From positions 1 through 64,000 of the forward strand of contig NZ_JADKYZ010000008.1 of assembly GCF_015354245.1 (NCBI RefSeq): 64,000 nucleotides of DNA. The letters are read 5' to 3'. A program made the translations under genes and the position numbers. The stretch is from Diaphorobacter caeni. GTDB lineage: Bacteria; Pseudomonadota; Gammaproteobacteria; Burkholderiales; Burkholderiaceae_C. The notes below the pieces were generated by a model, which worked only from the letters and a program-made list of their open reading frames with translations, ran no database searches and was not told the origin of the DNA. Each line of letters opens with the position of its first letter. Within the stretch, counting starts at the first letter, position 1. This document shows, piece by piece, positions 42,400-53,233 of this stretch.

Positions 42400-43881
42400 T
42401 CAAGCCAGTGTGGCGTCCTCGTCGTCTTCCACCTGTTCGTTGCGACCCGCGTTGATCGCGCTGATGTCCACGTCGGAGATGTCGCCGGTGACGTACTCGC
42501 CATCGAAGCAGGAGGCTTCAAAGCCCTGCACCGCCGGGTTGATCTTGCCCACGGCGACCTTCATGGCGTCCACGTCCTGATAGATCAGCGCGTCCGCACC
42601 GATCACCTGACGGATCTCCTCGACCGTGCGGTCGTGGGCGACCAGCTCGGTCTTGGTGGGCATGTCGATGCCGTAGACGTTCGGATAGCGCACCGGTGGC
42701 GCGGCCGAGGCGAGATAGACCTTCACCGCCCCCGCGTCACGCGCCATCTGCACGATCTCCTTGGACGTCGTGCCGCGCACGATGGAATCGTCGACCAGCA
42801 GCACCTTGCGGCCCTTGAACTCGCTGCCGATGGCGTTGAGCTTCTGGCGCACGGACTTCTTGCGCGTGGACTGGCCCGGCATGATGAAGGTGCGGCCCAC
42901 GTAGCGGTTCTTCACGAAGCCTTCGCGGTAGGGAATGCCCAGCAGTTGGGCCAGCTGCATCGCGCTGGGTCGGCTCGATTCGGGGATCGGAATGATCGCG
43001 TCGATCTCGCTCGGCGGCACGGTGGAGACCACGCGCTTGGCCAGCGTCTCGCCCATGTTCAGGCGCGCCTGATAGACGGAGATTCCGTCCATCACCGAAT
43101 CGGGGCGCGCGAGGTACACGTACTCGAACACACAGGGATGCAGCATCGGCGACTCGGCGCATTGCTCGGCCTCGACGCGGCCGTCGTCGTGCACGAACAC
43201 GGCCTCGCCCGGAGCGACGTCGCGCTCGAGCTGATGCAGCGTGCCTTCCAGGGCCACGGATTCGCTGGCCAGCATGATGGTGCCGTCGGCGCTCTTGCCC
43301 ATGCACAGCGGGCGAATGCCGTAGGGATCACGGAACGCGAGCAGACCGTAACCGGCGATCAGCGCGATCACCGCATACGAGCCCTTGAGGCGCTTGTGCA
43401 CCGCGCGCACGGCCTTGAACACGTCTTCGCTCTTGAGCGGCGCACCGCTGCTCGCACGTGCCAGCTCATGGGCAAGCACATTGACCAGCACTTCGGAATC
43501 GCTCTCGGTGTTGGTGTGGCGGTGGTCGGTGCTGGCGAGCTCTTCGCGCAGTTGCTTGGCGTTGGTCAGATTGCCGTTGTGCACCATCACGATGCCGAAC
43601 GGGGCGTTCACGTAGAACGGCTGCGCCTCTTCCTCGCTCGACGCATTGCCGGCGGTCGGATAGCGGCACTGACCCAGCCCCACCATGCCCGGCAGGCCGC
43701 GCATGTTGCGGGTGCGAAACACGTCGCGCACCATGCCCTTCGCCTTGTGCATGAAGAACTTGCGTCCATCCTGCGTGACGATGCCTGCAGCGTCCTGGCC
43801 GCGATGCTGCAACAACAGCAGGGCGTCATAGATCAGCTGATTGACAGGGGTCGCACTGACCACACCGACGATTCCACACAT
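42400..43881 (-). CDS. purF: Amidophosphoribosyltransferase
   Basis: 493 residues. First step of purine synthesis, PRPP plus glutamine to phosphoribosylamine. Ntn-type N-terminus MCGIVGVVS with the nucleophile Cys after Met, LLLLQHRGQDAAGI and HNGNLTNA; the PRPP-binding VLLVDDSIVRGTTSKEIV near the C-terminus. A longer frame start (45 nt upstream) would hide the obligatory N-terminal Cys, so ATG 43881 is right. Downstream of cvpA as in E. coli. Confidence 0.96.
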   Translation of the reverse strand: MCGIVGVVSATPVNQLIYDALLLLQHRGQDAAGIVTQDGRKFFMHKAKGMVRDVFRTRNMRGLPGMVGLGQCRYPTAGNASSEEEAQPFYVNAPFGIVMVHNGNLTNAKQLREELASTDHRHTNTESDSEVLVNVLAHELARASSGAPLKSEDVFKAVRAVHKRLKGSYAVIALIAGYGLLAFRDPYGIRPLCMGKSADGTIMLASESVALEGTLHQLERDVAPGEAVFVHDDGRVEAEQCAESPMLHPCVFEYVYLARPDSVMDGISVYQARLNMGETLAKRVVSTVPPSEIDAIIPIPESSRPSAMQLAQLLGIPYREGFVKNRYVGRTFIMPGQSTRKKSVRQKLNAIGSEFKGRKVLLVDDSIVRGTTSKEIVQMARDAGAVKVYLASAAPPVRYPNVYGIDMPTKTELVAHDRTVEEIRQVIGADALIYQDVDAMKVAVGKINPAVQGFEASCFDGEYVTGDISDVDISAINAGRNEQVEDDEDATLA

Positions 43882-43978
43882 ATTCGGTTTCCATTCTCTG
43901 GCGGGGGATATCCGCCGAACTCTCACAACAATTCAAAAAGAACTTGCGGGACCGCAATTGTCGCCGCTATTTCCGGTT

Positions 43979-44467
43979 TCAGACCGGAAGCCGCATCGCC
44001 ATGTCGGCCGGCAATACGGGTTTTATGGCCGCAAGCGCCTGCTCCAAGATGGGGGCGGAATGCGAAATTTTCCACCACTCTGCCTCGTGCATCGGCGTGA
44101 ACTGGGCCACCACGGTCACGACCAGCAGCACCAGCACGCCGCGCAGCAGCCCGAAAATTCCACCCAACGCGCGATCCGCAGGCCTGAGGCCCATGGCATC
44201 GATCAGTTTCTTCAGGAGCCAGGCGAGAAAACTGCAGGCAAAGATCGCCACCACGAAGACCAGCACGAACCCGGTGACCTGCTGGATCATCGGGTCATAG
44301 TCTTTCATCGGCAGGAGCGCCGCCGCGTCAGCCGCGAACCATTGCGCGAGAAAGAACGCGACGATCCAGCTTGCCAGCGACAGCAGCTCGAACACCAGCC
44401 CGCGCCAGGCCCCGATGACCAGCGACCCGAGCAGCACCACAATGCACAACCAATCCAGCGCAGCCAT
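43979..44467 (-). CDS. cvpA: CvpA family membrane protein
   Basis: 162 residues with four hydrophobic segments, DWLCIVVLLGSLVIGAWRG at the N-terminus and the family stretch LLKKLIDAMGLRPADRALGG followed by FGLLRGVLVLLVV. The exact role (colicin V production, purine link) is unsettled. The ~95 nt before purF holds two short inverted repeats but no clear PurR site. Confidence 0.92.
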   Translation of the reverse strand: MAALDWLCIVVLLGSLVIGAWRGLVFELLSLASWIVAFFLAQWFAADAAALLPMKDYDPMIQQVTGFVLVFVVAIFACSFLAWLLKKLIDAMGLRPADRALGGIFGLLRGVLVLLVVTVVAQFTPMHEAEWWKISHSAPILEQALAAIKPVLPADMAMRLPV

Positions 44468-44494
44468 GCGCGACTCCCGATCAGTTCGTTGGCA

Positions 44495-45460
44495 TCAAAG
44501 CGGAATCACGGAAGCTGGAAGACCCAGCCCCTTGACCTTGCCCGCCGCCTTGTCGGCATCGGCCCGGCCAGTGAACGGTCCCACGCGAACCCGCGTGCGC
44601 TTGCCATCCTTGGTGTCCACCGTCTGGGTGAACGCCTTCAGACCCGCACCCGCGAGCTTGCCGCGCACTTCCTGCGCCTTGTCGGCATCGGCGAACGCGC
44701 CGACCTGCACGATGAAGCGCCCCTCGGCCTTGGCCGCCGCAGCTGGACTGCTGGACAAGGATGAATCCTTGCCTTCCAGCAATGCACGGGCACGCGCCGC
44801 CTCATCGGGACGCTGCTTGGGCTCGGGTTTGGGCTCTGGCTTGGGTTCCGGTTTCGGTTCGGGCTTTGGCTCCGGCTTGTGTTCGGGCTTGACCTCACGC
44901 TTGGCCTCGGGCTTCGGCTCTGGCTTGACCTCGGGTTTGGGCTCCGGCTTGCGCTCGGGTTTGACCTCAGGCTTGGCTTCCGGTTTGGTTTCAGGCTTGG
45001 AGGCCTGACGCTCGGTGAACGCCGGTTGTGCCGCTGGCTTGGAAGCAGCAGGCGGTGGCGGAACCACTGCAGCCACCGAGGAAGCCGGCTTGCGCGCAGG
45101 CGACGTGACGACTTCCTCGCCGTCGGAGAGGCCCGAATCGGGCAGAGAGCCTGCGGGTCGCGCGGCCGTCGCGGTGGAGCCCGGCGTACCCGGCACCACC
45201 AGAGGCGCCACGGTATTGCGATCAGGCACGTCGACCGGAAGATTGACGGGAACAGGACGTGGTTTGGTATCGAACAGCAGCGTGAACGCGGCCACACCGG
45301 CAACCACCAGAACTGCGGCGCCGATCAGGCGATGGCGCGCACGGCGGCGCATGACCTCGACACTTTCCGCCTGCGCGGCAACGCGCGAACGGCGGGGAGC
45401 TTTGCTGCTGCCAGTGTCTTTTTCTTTCTGACCGGACCAGGGAAACTTGATGAATGCCAT
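44495..45460 (-). CDS. SPOR-domain protein (DedD/FtsN-like)
   Basis: 321 residues. A single membrane helix at about 42-60 (HRLIGAAVLVVAGVAAFTLLF), a Pro/Ala linker, a charged repeat of KPEx/EPKP units (about residues 152-215), and a C-terminal SPOR domain (GRFIVQVGAFADADKAQEVR). SPOR domains bind denuded septal peptidoglycan, so this is probably a divisome protein. ATG 45460 is favoured over the longer frame (first residues look antisense to folC). Between folC and cvpA. Confidence 0.88.
   Translation of the reverse strand: MAFIKFPWSGQKEKDTGSSKAPRRSRVAAQAESVEVMRRRARHRLIGAAVLVVAGVAAFTLLFDTKPRPVPVNLPVDVPDRNTVAPLVVPGTPGSTATAARPAGSLPDSGLSDGEEVVTSPARKPASSVAAVVPPPPAASKPAAQPAFTERQASKPETKPEAKPEVKPERKPEPKPEVKPEPKPEAKREVKPEHKPEPKPEPKPEPKPEPKPEPKQRPDEAARARALLEGKDSSLSSSPAAAAKAEGRFIVQVGAFADADKAQEVRGKLAGAGLKAFTQTVDTKDGKRTRVRVGPFTGRADADKAAGKVKGLGLPASVIPL
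44815..45003. repeat. Coding tandem repeat, KPEx/EPKP units
   Basis: A run of 12-nt-based units (GGCTTGGGCTCG-like on this strand) encoding about 16 KPE-type tetrapeptides with scattered substitutions (KPEA, KPEV, KPEH, KREV). It lies inside the SPOR-protein linker. Length is likely to vary between strains through slippage. Confidence 0.85.
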
Positions 45461-45482
45461 GTGGTATGGACGCGTTACGCAG

Positions 45483-46808
45483 TTACGTACCCAGATGCTT
45501 GGCTTGCAGACGAGGCGTGCCATGCTGCAGCACACCGCCCACTGTGTAGAACGAGCCAAAGACCACAATTCTATCAGCCGGGTCAGCGGCAGCTATTGCC
45601 GCCTGCAACGCGGCTTCTGGATTGGCGTGCAACGAAGTCTTCACTTCCCGCTTGCCACCGGCCACCATCTGCACGGCGTTCCACTTCTGCTGCAGGTGCG
45701 CGGCGGTGTCTGCGCGCGGCGTGGGCAGGTCAGTGAAATACCAGCGGTCGATCAGCGGGCCGATCTTGTTGAGCATCGGCGTCAGGTCCTTGTCCGCCAT
45801 CGCTCCGAACACGGCGTGAGTGACGGGGAAATAACCCATCGCATCCAGATTGGCAGCGAGCGCCGCCACGGAGTGCGGGTTGTGCGCCACGTCCAGCACC
45901 ATGGTGGGCTGACCGGGAATGATCTGGAAGCGGCCCGGCAGCTCGACCATCGCGAGGCCCGTGCGCACGGCCTGAGCGGTCACCGGCAGCTTGTCGCGGA
46001 TGGCCTCGAAGGCCGCGAGCACGCCGGAGGCGTTGACCAGCTGGTTCGCGCCGCGCAGCGCCGGATACGACAGCCCCGCATAGCGGCGGCCACGTCCTGC
46101 CCAGGCCCATTGCTGCTTGTCGCCGGTGAAGTTGAAATCGACACCGAAGCGCCACAGATCGGCACCGATCTCGCGCGCATGATCGATCACGCTCTGCGGC
46201 GCCATCGGATCGCTCACCACGGCGGGCTTGCCGCCGCGCATGATGCCCGCCTTCTCGCGGCCGATGCTCTCGCGGTCGGTGCCGAGAAATTCCATATGGT
46301 CGAGATCGACGCTGGTGATGATCGCGCAGTCGGTGTCGATGATGTTGGTCGCGTCGAGACGACCACCCATGCCGACCTCGAGGATCGCCACGTCGAGCCT
46401 GGAGAGGCTCAGCAGGCGCAGGACCGCCAGCGTCGTGAATTCGAAATAGGTCAGCGCAATCTCGTTGCCGCCCTGCACCCGCGCCGACTCGACGGCCGCG
46501 AACTGCTCCACGAGCTGGGCAGCGGTGACGATCTCGCCATGCACGCGGCAACGCTCTTCGAAGTGCACCAGATGCGGCGAGGTGAACACGCCCGGCTTGA
46601 AGCCCGACTGCAGGGCCACGGCCTCGAGCATCGCGCAGGTGGAGCCTTTGCCGTTGGTGCCTGCGACGGTGATCACGGGGCAATCGAAATGCAGGTTCAG
46701 CCGCTTGGCCACTTCGCCCACGCGCTCAAGGCCCATTTCGATGTTGCGGGGATGCAGGCTTTCGCAATAGCTCAGCCAGCCTTCCAGAGTGTCAGGTAGA
46801 TGGTGCAT
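45483..46808 (-). CDS. folC: Folylpolyglutamate / dihydrofolate synthase
   Basis: 441 residues. P-loop VITVAGTNGKGSTCAMLEAV, the SPHL motif (TSPHLVHFEERC), LEVGMGGRLDATN, and the C-terminal MVLDVAHNPHSVAAL. Adds Glu to dihydropteroate and extends polyglutamate tails. Met at 46808 (MHHLPDTLEGWL) chosen; two upstream Met codons in the same frame are possible. Start of a minus-strand run folC-SPOR-cvpA-purF-metZ-gltX. Confidence 0.95.
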   Translation of the reverse strand: MHHLPDTLEGWLSYCESLHPRNIEMGLERVGEVAKRLNLHFDCPVITVAGTNGKGSTCAMLEAVALQSGFKPGVFTSPHLVHFEERCRVHGEIVTAAQLVEQFAAVESARVQGGNEIALTYFEFTTLAVLRLLSLSRLDVAILEVGMGGRLDATNIIDTDCAIITSVDLDHMEFLGTDRESIGREKAGIMRGGKPAVVSDPMAPQSVIDHAREIGADLWRFGVDFNFTGDKQQWAWAGRGRRYAGLSYPALRGANQLVNASGVLAAFEAIRDKLPVTAQAVRTGLAMVELPGRFQIIPGQPTMVLDVAHNPHSVAALAANLDAMGYFPVTHAVFGAMADKDLTPMLNKIGPLIDRWYFTDLPTPRADTAAHLQQKWNAVQMVAGGKREVKTSLHANPEAALQAAIAAADPADRIVVFGSFYTVGGVLQHGTPRLQAKHLGT

Positions 46809-46855
46809 ACAGCCCGCCATTGTCGCGCACCCCGGCATCGGCGATGATCACCACC

Positions 46856-47230
46856 ATGAGTACCCCCACAATCATCATCTACGGAATCCCCAACTGCGAC
46901 ACGGTGAAAAAGGCCCGCACCTGGCTCACCGACCAAGGCGTGGACTACCAGTTCCACGACTTCAAGAAGCAAGGCGTGCCCGCCGACCGCCTGCCGGGCT
47001 GGCTGAAAGCCGTTGGCCGCGACAAGCTGCTCAACACCAAGGGCACGACCTGGCGCAAGCTCGACGCGGATGTGCAGGCCCGTGCGGCCGATGACGCTGG
47101 CGCCATCGAGGTCATGAAGGAGCACGCCTCGGTCATCAAGCGTCCCGTTGCAGAATGGGATGGCAAGGCCGGTGGCCGCGTGACCGTGGGATTTGACATC
47201 GACAAGTGGAGCGAGCTGCTCGGCGGCTGA
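46856..47230 (+). CDS. ArsC-family (YffB/Spx-like) protein
   Basis: 124 residues, thioredoxin-like ArsC fold. Starts MSTPTIIIYGIPNCDTVKKA with a single Cys in the active loop (NCDT, not CxxC), then the RPVAEWDG stretch containing the conserved KRP. YffB-like proteins are glutathione-dependent thiol reductases or anti-oxidant regulators; the role is unclear. Start at 46856; earlier Met codons are in the folC overlap. Opposite strand to folC. Confidence 0.85.
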   Translation: MSTPTIIIYGIPNCDTVKKARTWLTDQGVDYQFHDFKKQGVPADRLPGWLKAVGRDKLLNTKGTTWRKLDADVQARAADDAGAIEVMKEHASVIKRPVAEWDGKAGGRVTVGFDIDKWSELLGG

Positions 47231-47372
47231 CTCCACCACCCAAAACCGTGTGCTGACAGCGGTTTACGTAGCTTTACGCAGTCGCACACAGTTTTTGACG
47301 CTCGGCGCCTAAACTTTTGCCTTGGCTGGCGCGTTATGCGATCAGTCATGCGAGCACAAGGAGTATCCGCTC

Positions 47373-48206
47373 ATGAACAAGTTCGTCGCCCTCACCCTTC
47401 TCACGGCCTCGACGGCCGCTGCCCTGCCCGCCTTCGCTCAACAGGAGCAAGGCCGCGTGCTCTCGGCCACGCCGGTGATCCAGCAGGTGGCGATTCCGCA
47501 GCAGGTCTGCGGGAGCGACTATGTCTACACCCGTCGCCAGCCCACGGGCGGCGGTGCGTTGCTGGGCGCCATCGTCGGCGGTCTGGCGGGCAGCGCCATC
47601 GGCGGCGGCTCGGGCCGTGCGGCGGCCATCGCCATCGGATCCATGAGCGGCTCCATCGTCGGCAACCAGGTCGAGGCCGGCCCTCCCGGCTACTACCCGG
47701 TGCATCGCTGCGGCACGCAGACCTCCTACGAAAGCCGCACGATCGGCTACGACGTGACCTACGAATACGCAGGCCGCCGCTACACCACGCGCACCGACTA
47801 CCAGCCCGGCGCATGGATCCCGCTCTCGGTGCAGCCCACCGGCCAAGGCTATGGCGGCCAGTATGGCCAATATGACCAGTACGGACGCCCCTACGAGCAG
47901 CCCTACAGCCAGTATCCGCAGCAATACCAGCAACAGCAGTATCAGCCGCAGTACCAACAGCCCCAGGTGCAGTATCAACCACCGCAGCAGCAACCTCAGG
48001 GCTACTACAGCGACAACCGCTACGACGAAGAAGGCAGCTACGGCTACGACAGCGGCTACCAAGGCAACCCCTACCCTGGCCAGAACGGCTACGGAGCACC
48101 TCAGGCTGGTGTCGTGGTCTCCAGCCCCACGGGCAGCTACACCGCGCCCGTCACGGACAACGCCATCGAGTACCGCAACTCGCGCGGAGAGGCCTATCGC
48201 CAGTGA
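47373..48206 (+). CDS. Glycine-zipper 2TM-domain protein with Gln/Tyr-rich tail
   Basis: 277 residues. Signal peptide MNKFVALTLLTASTAAALPAFA, then a glycine-zipper segment (GGGALLGAIVGGLAGSAIGG) and VGNQVEAG as in SlyB/OsmB-type outer membrane proteins, then a Tyr-rich strand region, and from about residue 160 a low-complexity tail of QY/QP repeats (QYDQYGRPYEQPYSQ). AAGGAG precedes ATG 47373. Envelope-located; exact role unknown. The tail composition is unusual for the family. Confidence 0.86.
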   Translation: MNKFVALTLLTASTAAALPAFAQQEQGRVLSATPVIQQVAIPQQVCGSDYVYTRRQPTGGGALLGAIVGGLAGSAIGGGSGRAAAIAIGSMSGSIVGNQVEAGPPGYYPVHRCGTQTSYESRTIGYDVTYEYAGRRYTTRTDYQPGAWIPLSVQPTGQGYGGQYGQYDQYGRPYEQPYSQYPQQYQQQQYQPQYQQPQVQYQPPQQQPQGYYSDNRYDEEGSYGYDSGYQGNPYPGQNGYGAPQAGVVVSSPTGSYTAPVTDNAIEYRNSRGEAYRQ

Positions 48207-48230
48207 AGCGCGACGCGCTCCCACACCCCC

Positions 48231-48255
48231 AAGGAGCCCTCGCGGCTCCTTTTTC
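48231..48255 (+). terminator. Rho-independent terminator after the glycine-zipper gene
   Basis: AAGGAGCC (48231-48238), loop CTCGC, GGCTCCTT (48244-48251), then TTTT. Intrinsic terminator. Confidence 0.88.
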
Positions 48256-48363
48256 CTTCGGTGCTCTTGCCGGTTCAATCCGGACAAAACCACTGTGCCT
48301 GCGCGGGAGCCTAGAATTGAGGGTTTGACCTATTCACCAATCCACTGAAATTCAGCGCACTCC

Positions 48364-48681
48364 ATGACCACCGAAAAGATTGACGGCGTATCTCTCACGA
48401 CCAAAGCCAATGTGTACTTCGACGGAAAATGCGTGAGCCACAGCTTCACCTACCCCGACGGCACCAAGAAGTCCGTGGGCGTGGTTCTGCCGTCCGAGCT
48501 CACCTTCGGCACCGCCGCTGCCGAGATCATGGAATGCGTGGGCGGCGCCTGCGAATACAAGCTCGCCGGTTCCGACCAGTGGGTGAAGTCGGGCCCTGGT
48601 GAGAAATTCAGCATCCCGGCCAATTCCAAATTCGACATCCGGGTGACCGAGGCTTACCACTACATCTGCCACTACGCTTGA
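48364..48681 (+). CDS. ppnP: Pyrimidine/purine nucleoside phosphorylase
   Basis: 105 residues, cupin-fold PpnP family (formerly DUF1255). Matches the family pattern: KANVYFDGKCVSHSFTYPDG, KKSVGVVLPSEL, KFSIPANSKFDIRV and YHYICHYA at the C-terminus. Phosphorolytic cleavage of many nucleosides. Length is normal. 48 nt before argG, possibly co-transcribed. Confidence 0.93.
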   Translation: MTTEKIDGVSLTTKANVYFDGKCVSHSFTYPDGTKKSVGVVLPSELTFGTAAAEIMECVGGACEYKLAGSDQWVKSGPGEKFSIPANSKFDIRVTEAYHYICHYA

Positions 48682-50070
<1,389 letters not shown>

Positions 50071-50090
50071 CGCCTGCCCTCGCCCCTTGC

Positions 50091-50117
50091 AAAAAGCCGC
50101 CGACCAGGCGGCTTTTT
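50091..50117 (+). terminator. Rho-independent terminator after argG
   Basis: AAAAAGCCGCC (50091-50101), loop GACCA, GGCGGCTTTTT (50107-50117). 20 nt past the stop. Confidence 0.92.
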
Positions 50118-50477
50118 CGTTTCTGCGGCATATCGCTTCGCCAGCTCCAAAGACACTGGAAAACGTAATGGAATTCGCCTCGAAGTTCCTGCACACATCG
50201 CTCTTGCGCCAAGCCAAAAAACCCCGAAGGCCGCGCGCAGAGCCATTTTCCCGTCGGAATCCGCCTGCCCTTTTAACAGACTTTTGCCCCCGCCCGAGAC
50301 CCAAGAATATGCAGTCGGCCAACTGCTGTCCTGAAGCACAATCGCGGCCTTGCTCGGTTGGTTCAATCGGAAATTGATTTCGATTGCACCCACCAACGTG
50401 GGCGCCCACTCCCTGGGTCGAGGCGCCCGTTTCCCATTCGTGGTCACTCCTGCTGACCAACGCCCTCAAGGACATTC
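50118..50477. other. 360-bp interval without a supported gene
   Basis: Between the argG terminator and the Bug-family gene. It holds an inverted repeat GGGCGCC (50400-50406) / GGCGCCC (50422-50428) near its end but no ORF with both SD and plausible composition. The promoter of the downstream gene is presumably here; I cannot place it. Confidence 0.7.
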
Positions 50478-51452
50478 ATGCTTCGCAGAAATGCAATGCT
50501 TGCCGCGGCCGCCGTGGCTCTCTCCGCTGCCGCTCCCACCATCGTGCACGCCAAGGACGCCTGGCCCGTCAAGACCATCACCCTCGTGCAGCCCTATTCA
50601 CCCGGCGGCACCAGCGACATGCTCGCCCGCATCATCGCGCTGGAACTCGAAAAGCGCATCGATGCCAACGTCATCGTCGACAGCAAGGCCGGCGCCAACG
50701 GCAACATCGCCACCGCCTTCGTGAGCCGCGCCAAGCCGGACGGCGGAACCTACCTCGTGGGCTCGAGCAGCCCCGTGGTGATCTCGCCCACGCTGTACAA
50801 GAGCGTTCCCTACGATCCACGCAAAGATCTGACGCCCATCACCACCATCGCCAAGGCGCCCTTCCTGCTGGTGACCAGCGCCAAGTCGGGAATCAACTCG
50901 ATGGACGACCTGATGAAGCAGATCAAGGCCGACAAGGTCAACTTCGGCTCCGCCGGTGCGGGCTCCCCTCAGCACATGCTGGTCGAGATGTTCCAGATGC
51001 AGGCCAAGGTGAAGTCGCCGCACATCCCGTACAAAGGCTCGGCTCCGCTGATCCTCGCCGTGATGAGCAATGAGGTGCAGTACGCCATCGACAACCCCGT
51101 GCCGCTCAAGCCCCAGATCGACGCGGGCAAGATCAAGGCACTGGCGATCACCAGCAAGCACGCCTCTCCCAAGTTCCCCGGCGTGAAGAGCCTGCACGAG
51201 CAGGGCTTCACCAACTTCGAGGTGGAGCCCTGGTACGGCATGATCGGCTCCAAAGGCATGCCCAAGGAACTGGCCGAACGCATGAACGGCTATGTGCAGG
51301 ACATCCTCAAGCAGGACAACGTCAAGCAGAAGATCTCCGAGCTGGGCGCCGAAGCCTATGGCATGGGCACCGCCGATTTCACCAAGCTGATCGACTCGGA
51401 CATCAAGAAGTGGGGCGAGGCCGTCAAGGCCTCCGGCGCAACGGCGGACTGA
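50478..51452 (+). CDS. Bug-family (TctC-like) tripartite tricarboxylate transporter binding protein
   Basis: 324 residues. Signal peptide MLRRNAMLAAAAVALSAAAPTIVHA, then VKTITLVQPYSPGGTSDMLARI and VIVDSKAGANGNIATAFVS, both typical of the Bordetella uptake gene family. Periplasmic solute binding; the ligand is probably a carboxylate but unknown. No tctA/tctB genes lie nearby, as is usual for these orphan binding proteins. Confidence 0.92.
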   Translation: MLRRNAMLAAAAVALSAAAPTIVHAKDAWPVKTITLVQPYSPGGTSDMLARIIALELEKRIDANVIVDSKAGANGNIATAFVSRAKPDGGTYLVGSSSPVVISPTLYKSVPYDPRKDLTPITTIAKAPFLLVTSAKSGINSMDDLMKQIKADKVNFGSAGAGSPQHMLVEMFQMQAKVKSPHIPYKGSAPLILAVMSNEVQYAIDNPVPLKPQIDAGKIKALAITSKHASPKFPGVKSLHEQGFTNFEVEPWYGMIGSKGMPKELAERMNGYVQDILKQDNVKQKISELGAEAYGMGTADFTKLIDSDIKKWGEAVKASGATAD

Positions 51453-51493
51453 CGCCCCGCCGCCGACCGCCACATTCCGCACCGGAGTGTTGC

Positions 51494-51526
51494 AAATGGC
51501 CTGCAGCTATCGGCTGCGGGCCATTT
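51494..51526 (+). terminator. Hairpin after the Bug-family gene
   Basis: AAATGGCC (51494-51501) pairs with GGCCATTT (51519-51526), with an inner TGCAGC/GCTGCG near-match. There is no real T tract, so termination is plausible rather than certain. Confidence 0.55.
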
Positions 51527-51625
51527 CGCTTTCAAATGAATGACTCTGTAACGGTGCCGATAACCACACTGCGCGCGTGAGCGCTACAGTAGCGACACCG
51601 AAATCCAAGGAAGTCAGGAATTCCA

Positions 51626-52084
51626 GTGAAGAATCGCATTCCCACGCTGCTTGCAACCGCCCTGCTGGTCGCCACAGGCGCCAGCACCGTCCTGGCCGCT
51701 GATGAAGCCGCCAACAAGTCCGCAGCAGCAGCTCCGGCAGGCCCCAGCGAGGCCATTCAAAAGGCGCTGGACAAGCGCACCAAGTCCATCGTTGATTCGC
51801 TCGAGGGCGTCGGCCCCGCGCTCAATGCCGACATGTTCTCGGCCGAGTTCAACAAGCAGGCCACGCCCGATCAGGTCCAGCAGGCCATGAAGCAGCTGCG
51901 CGACACCGTCGGCTCCTGCAAGCTGGCCGGCCGCATCAACAGCCCCGCCCCCAACGCCAGCGCCTATCTGCTCGACTGCCAGAAGGCCTATGTGCCACTC
52001 GAAATCGGTGTGGAAGACAAAGCCCCGAACAAGATCCAGAGCCTGTTCTTCCGCGCCTCGTTCTGGCGTCTGTCGGGCCAGTAA
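51626..52084 (+). CDS. Periplasmic hypothetical protein
   Basis: 152 residues. Signal peptide MKNRIPTLLATALLVATGASTVLA, then a helical region (AIQKALDKRTKSIVDSLEGV), a pattern (LNADMFSAEFNKQATPDQVQ) that resembles small DUF3887-like periplasmic proteins, and two Cys (SCKLAG, LLDCQ) that could form a disulfide. I do not assign a function. GTG start with AAGGAA upstream. Convergent with murB. Confidence 0.75.
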   Translation: MKNRIPTLLATALLVATGASTVLAADEAANKSAAAAPAGPSEAIQKALDKRTKSIVDSLEGVGPALNADMFSAEFNKQATPDQVQQAMKQLRDTVGSCKLAGRINSPAPNASAYLLDCQKAYVPLEIGVEDKAPNKIQSLFFRASFWRLSGQ

Positions 52085-52093
52085 TCCAATCGG

Positions 52094-53167
52094 TCAGACG
52101 ACGACCGGCTCCGGCTCCAGCCGGATGCCGAAGCGCTCGTAGACGCTGGTCTGGATCGCCCGGGCCAGCGTCATCACTTCCCCGCCCGTCACGCTGTCCT
52201 CGCCGCTGCCGCGATTGACCAGCACCAGCGCCTGCTTTTCGTAGACGCCGGCCTTGCCGATGGACTTGCCCTTCCAGCCGCACGAATCGATCAGCCAGCC
52301 CGCGGCCAGCTTGATCGAGCCGTCCGCCATCGGGTAGTGCACGATCTTGGGTTCCCGCGCGATGATGTCGGCGCATTGGTATTCGGTGACCGTCGGATTC
52401 TTGAAGAAACTGCCCGCGTTGCCGATCACGGCAGGGTCAGGCAATTTGGCGCGGCGGATCTCGCAGACCCAGTTGAAAATCTGGCGTGCCGTGGGCTCGC
52501 TCACGCCGGTCTCGATCCGCTTGCGCTCCAGATCGGCATAGCCGAGCTCGGGCTTCCATTGCTTGGAGAGGCGAAAGCGCACATGGGTGATCACCGCGCG
52601 ACCCGCGAGCCCCATGCCGCGCGGCAAAGCGCCGCTCGCCTCGGGGGACTGCGGCGCATGCTTGAACACCGAATCGCGGTAGCCGAACGCGCACTGCGCA
52701 GCGTCGAGCGAGAAGCTCTGCCCGGTGGCCAGATCGACAGCGTCCAGCGAGTCGAAACGGTCCTGCAGCTCGATCCCATAGGCACCGATGTTCTGCACCG
52801 GAGCCGCGCCCACGGTGCCCGGAATCAACGCCAGATTCTCGAGCCCCGGGAAGCCGTGCTCGATGCTCCAGGCCACGGCGTCATGCCAGACCTCCCCAGC
52901 GCCGGCCTCGATGATCCAGGCCTTGTCGGTCTCCTCGACGAGACGCAGCCCCTTGATCTCCATTTTGAGTACCACGGGTTTGACGTCGCCGGTGATCACG
53001 ATGTTGCTGCCGCCGCCGAGCACGAAGACGGGCTGGCCGGCCAGTTCAGGCGAGGAAATCAGATCGCGCACATCCTGAACCGACTGGGCGCGCACCAGCA
53101 TCTGCGCCTTGGCAACGATGCCAAAGGTGTTGTATTGCTGGAGAGGAACGTTGTTCTCGACTAACAT
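52094..53167 (-). CDS. murB: UDP-N-acetylenolpyruvoylglucosamine reductase
   Basis: 357 residues, second step of peptidoglycan precursor synthesis (NADPH, FAD). FAD-domain [16 protein letters not shown] and [31 protein letters not shown]; catalytic Ser in [11 protein letters not shown] and a C-terminal Glu (IRLEPEP). E. coli-type (type I). The upstream part of the open frame is antisense to yajQ, so ATG 53167 is the start. Divergent from yajQ. Confidence 0.95.
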   Translation of the reverse strand: MLVENNVPLQQYNTFGIVAKAQMLVRAQSVQDVRDLISSPELAGQPVFVLGGGSNIVITGDVKPVVLKMEIKGLRLVEETDKAWIIEAGAGEVWHDAVAWSIEHGFPGLENLALIPGTVGAAPVQNIGAYGIELQDRFDSLDAVDLATGQSFSLDAAQCAFGYRDSVFKHAPQSPEASGALPRGMGLAGRAVITHVRFRLSKQWKPELGYADLERKRIETGVSEPTARQIFNWVCEIRRAKLPDPAVIGNAGSFFKNPTVTEYQCADIIAREPKIVHYPMADGSIKLAAGWLIDSCGWKGKSIGKAGVYEKQALVLVNRGSGEDSVTGGEVMTLARAIQTSVYERFGIRLEPEPVVV

Positions 53168-53233
53168 CGACCCAATTGTCGCACCCGGGCGAAAACGCCA
53201 TCGGGTTTGTATGTAGATTCCGAGAGTAAAGCC

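Noticed and set aside
43882-43978. PurR-type operator before purF
   Set aside because: Short inverted repeats exist but do not fit the ACGCAAACGTTTGCGT pattern.
44815-45003. CRISPR-like array
   Set aside because: Units are coding, contiguous and without spacers; they encode KPEx repeats of the SPOR protein.
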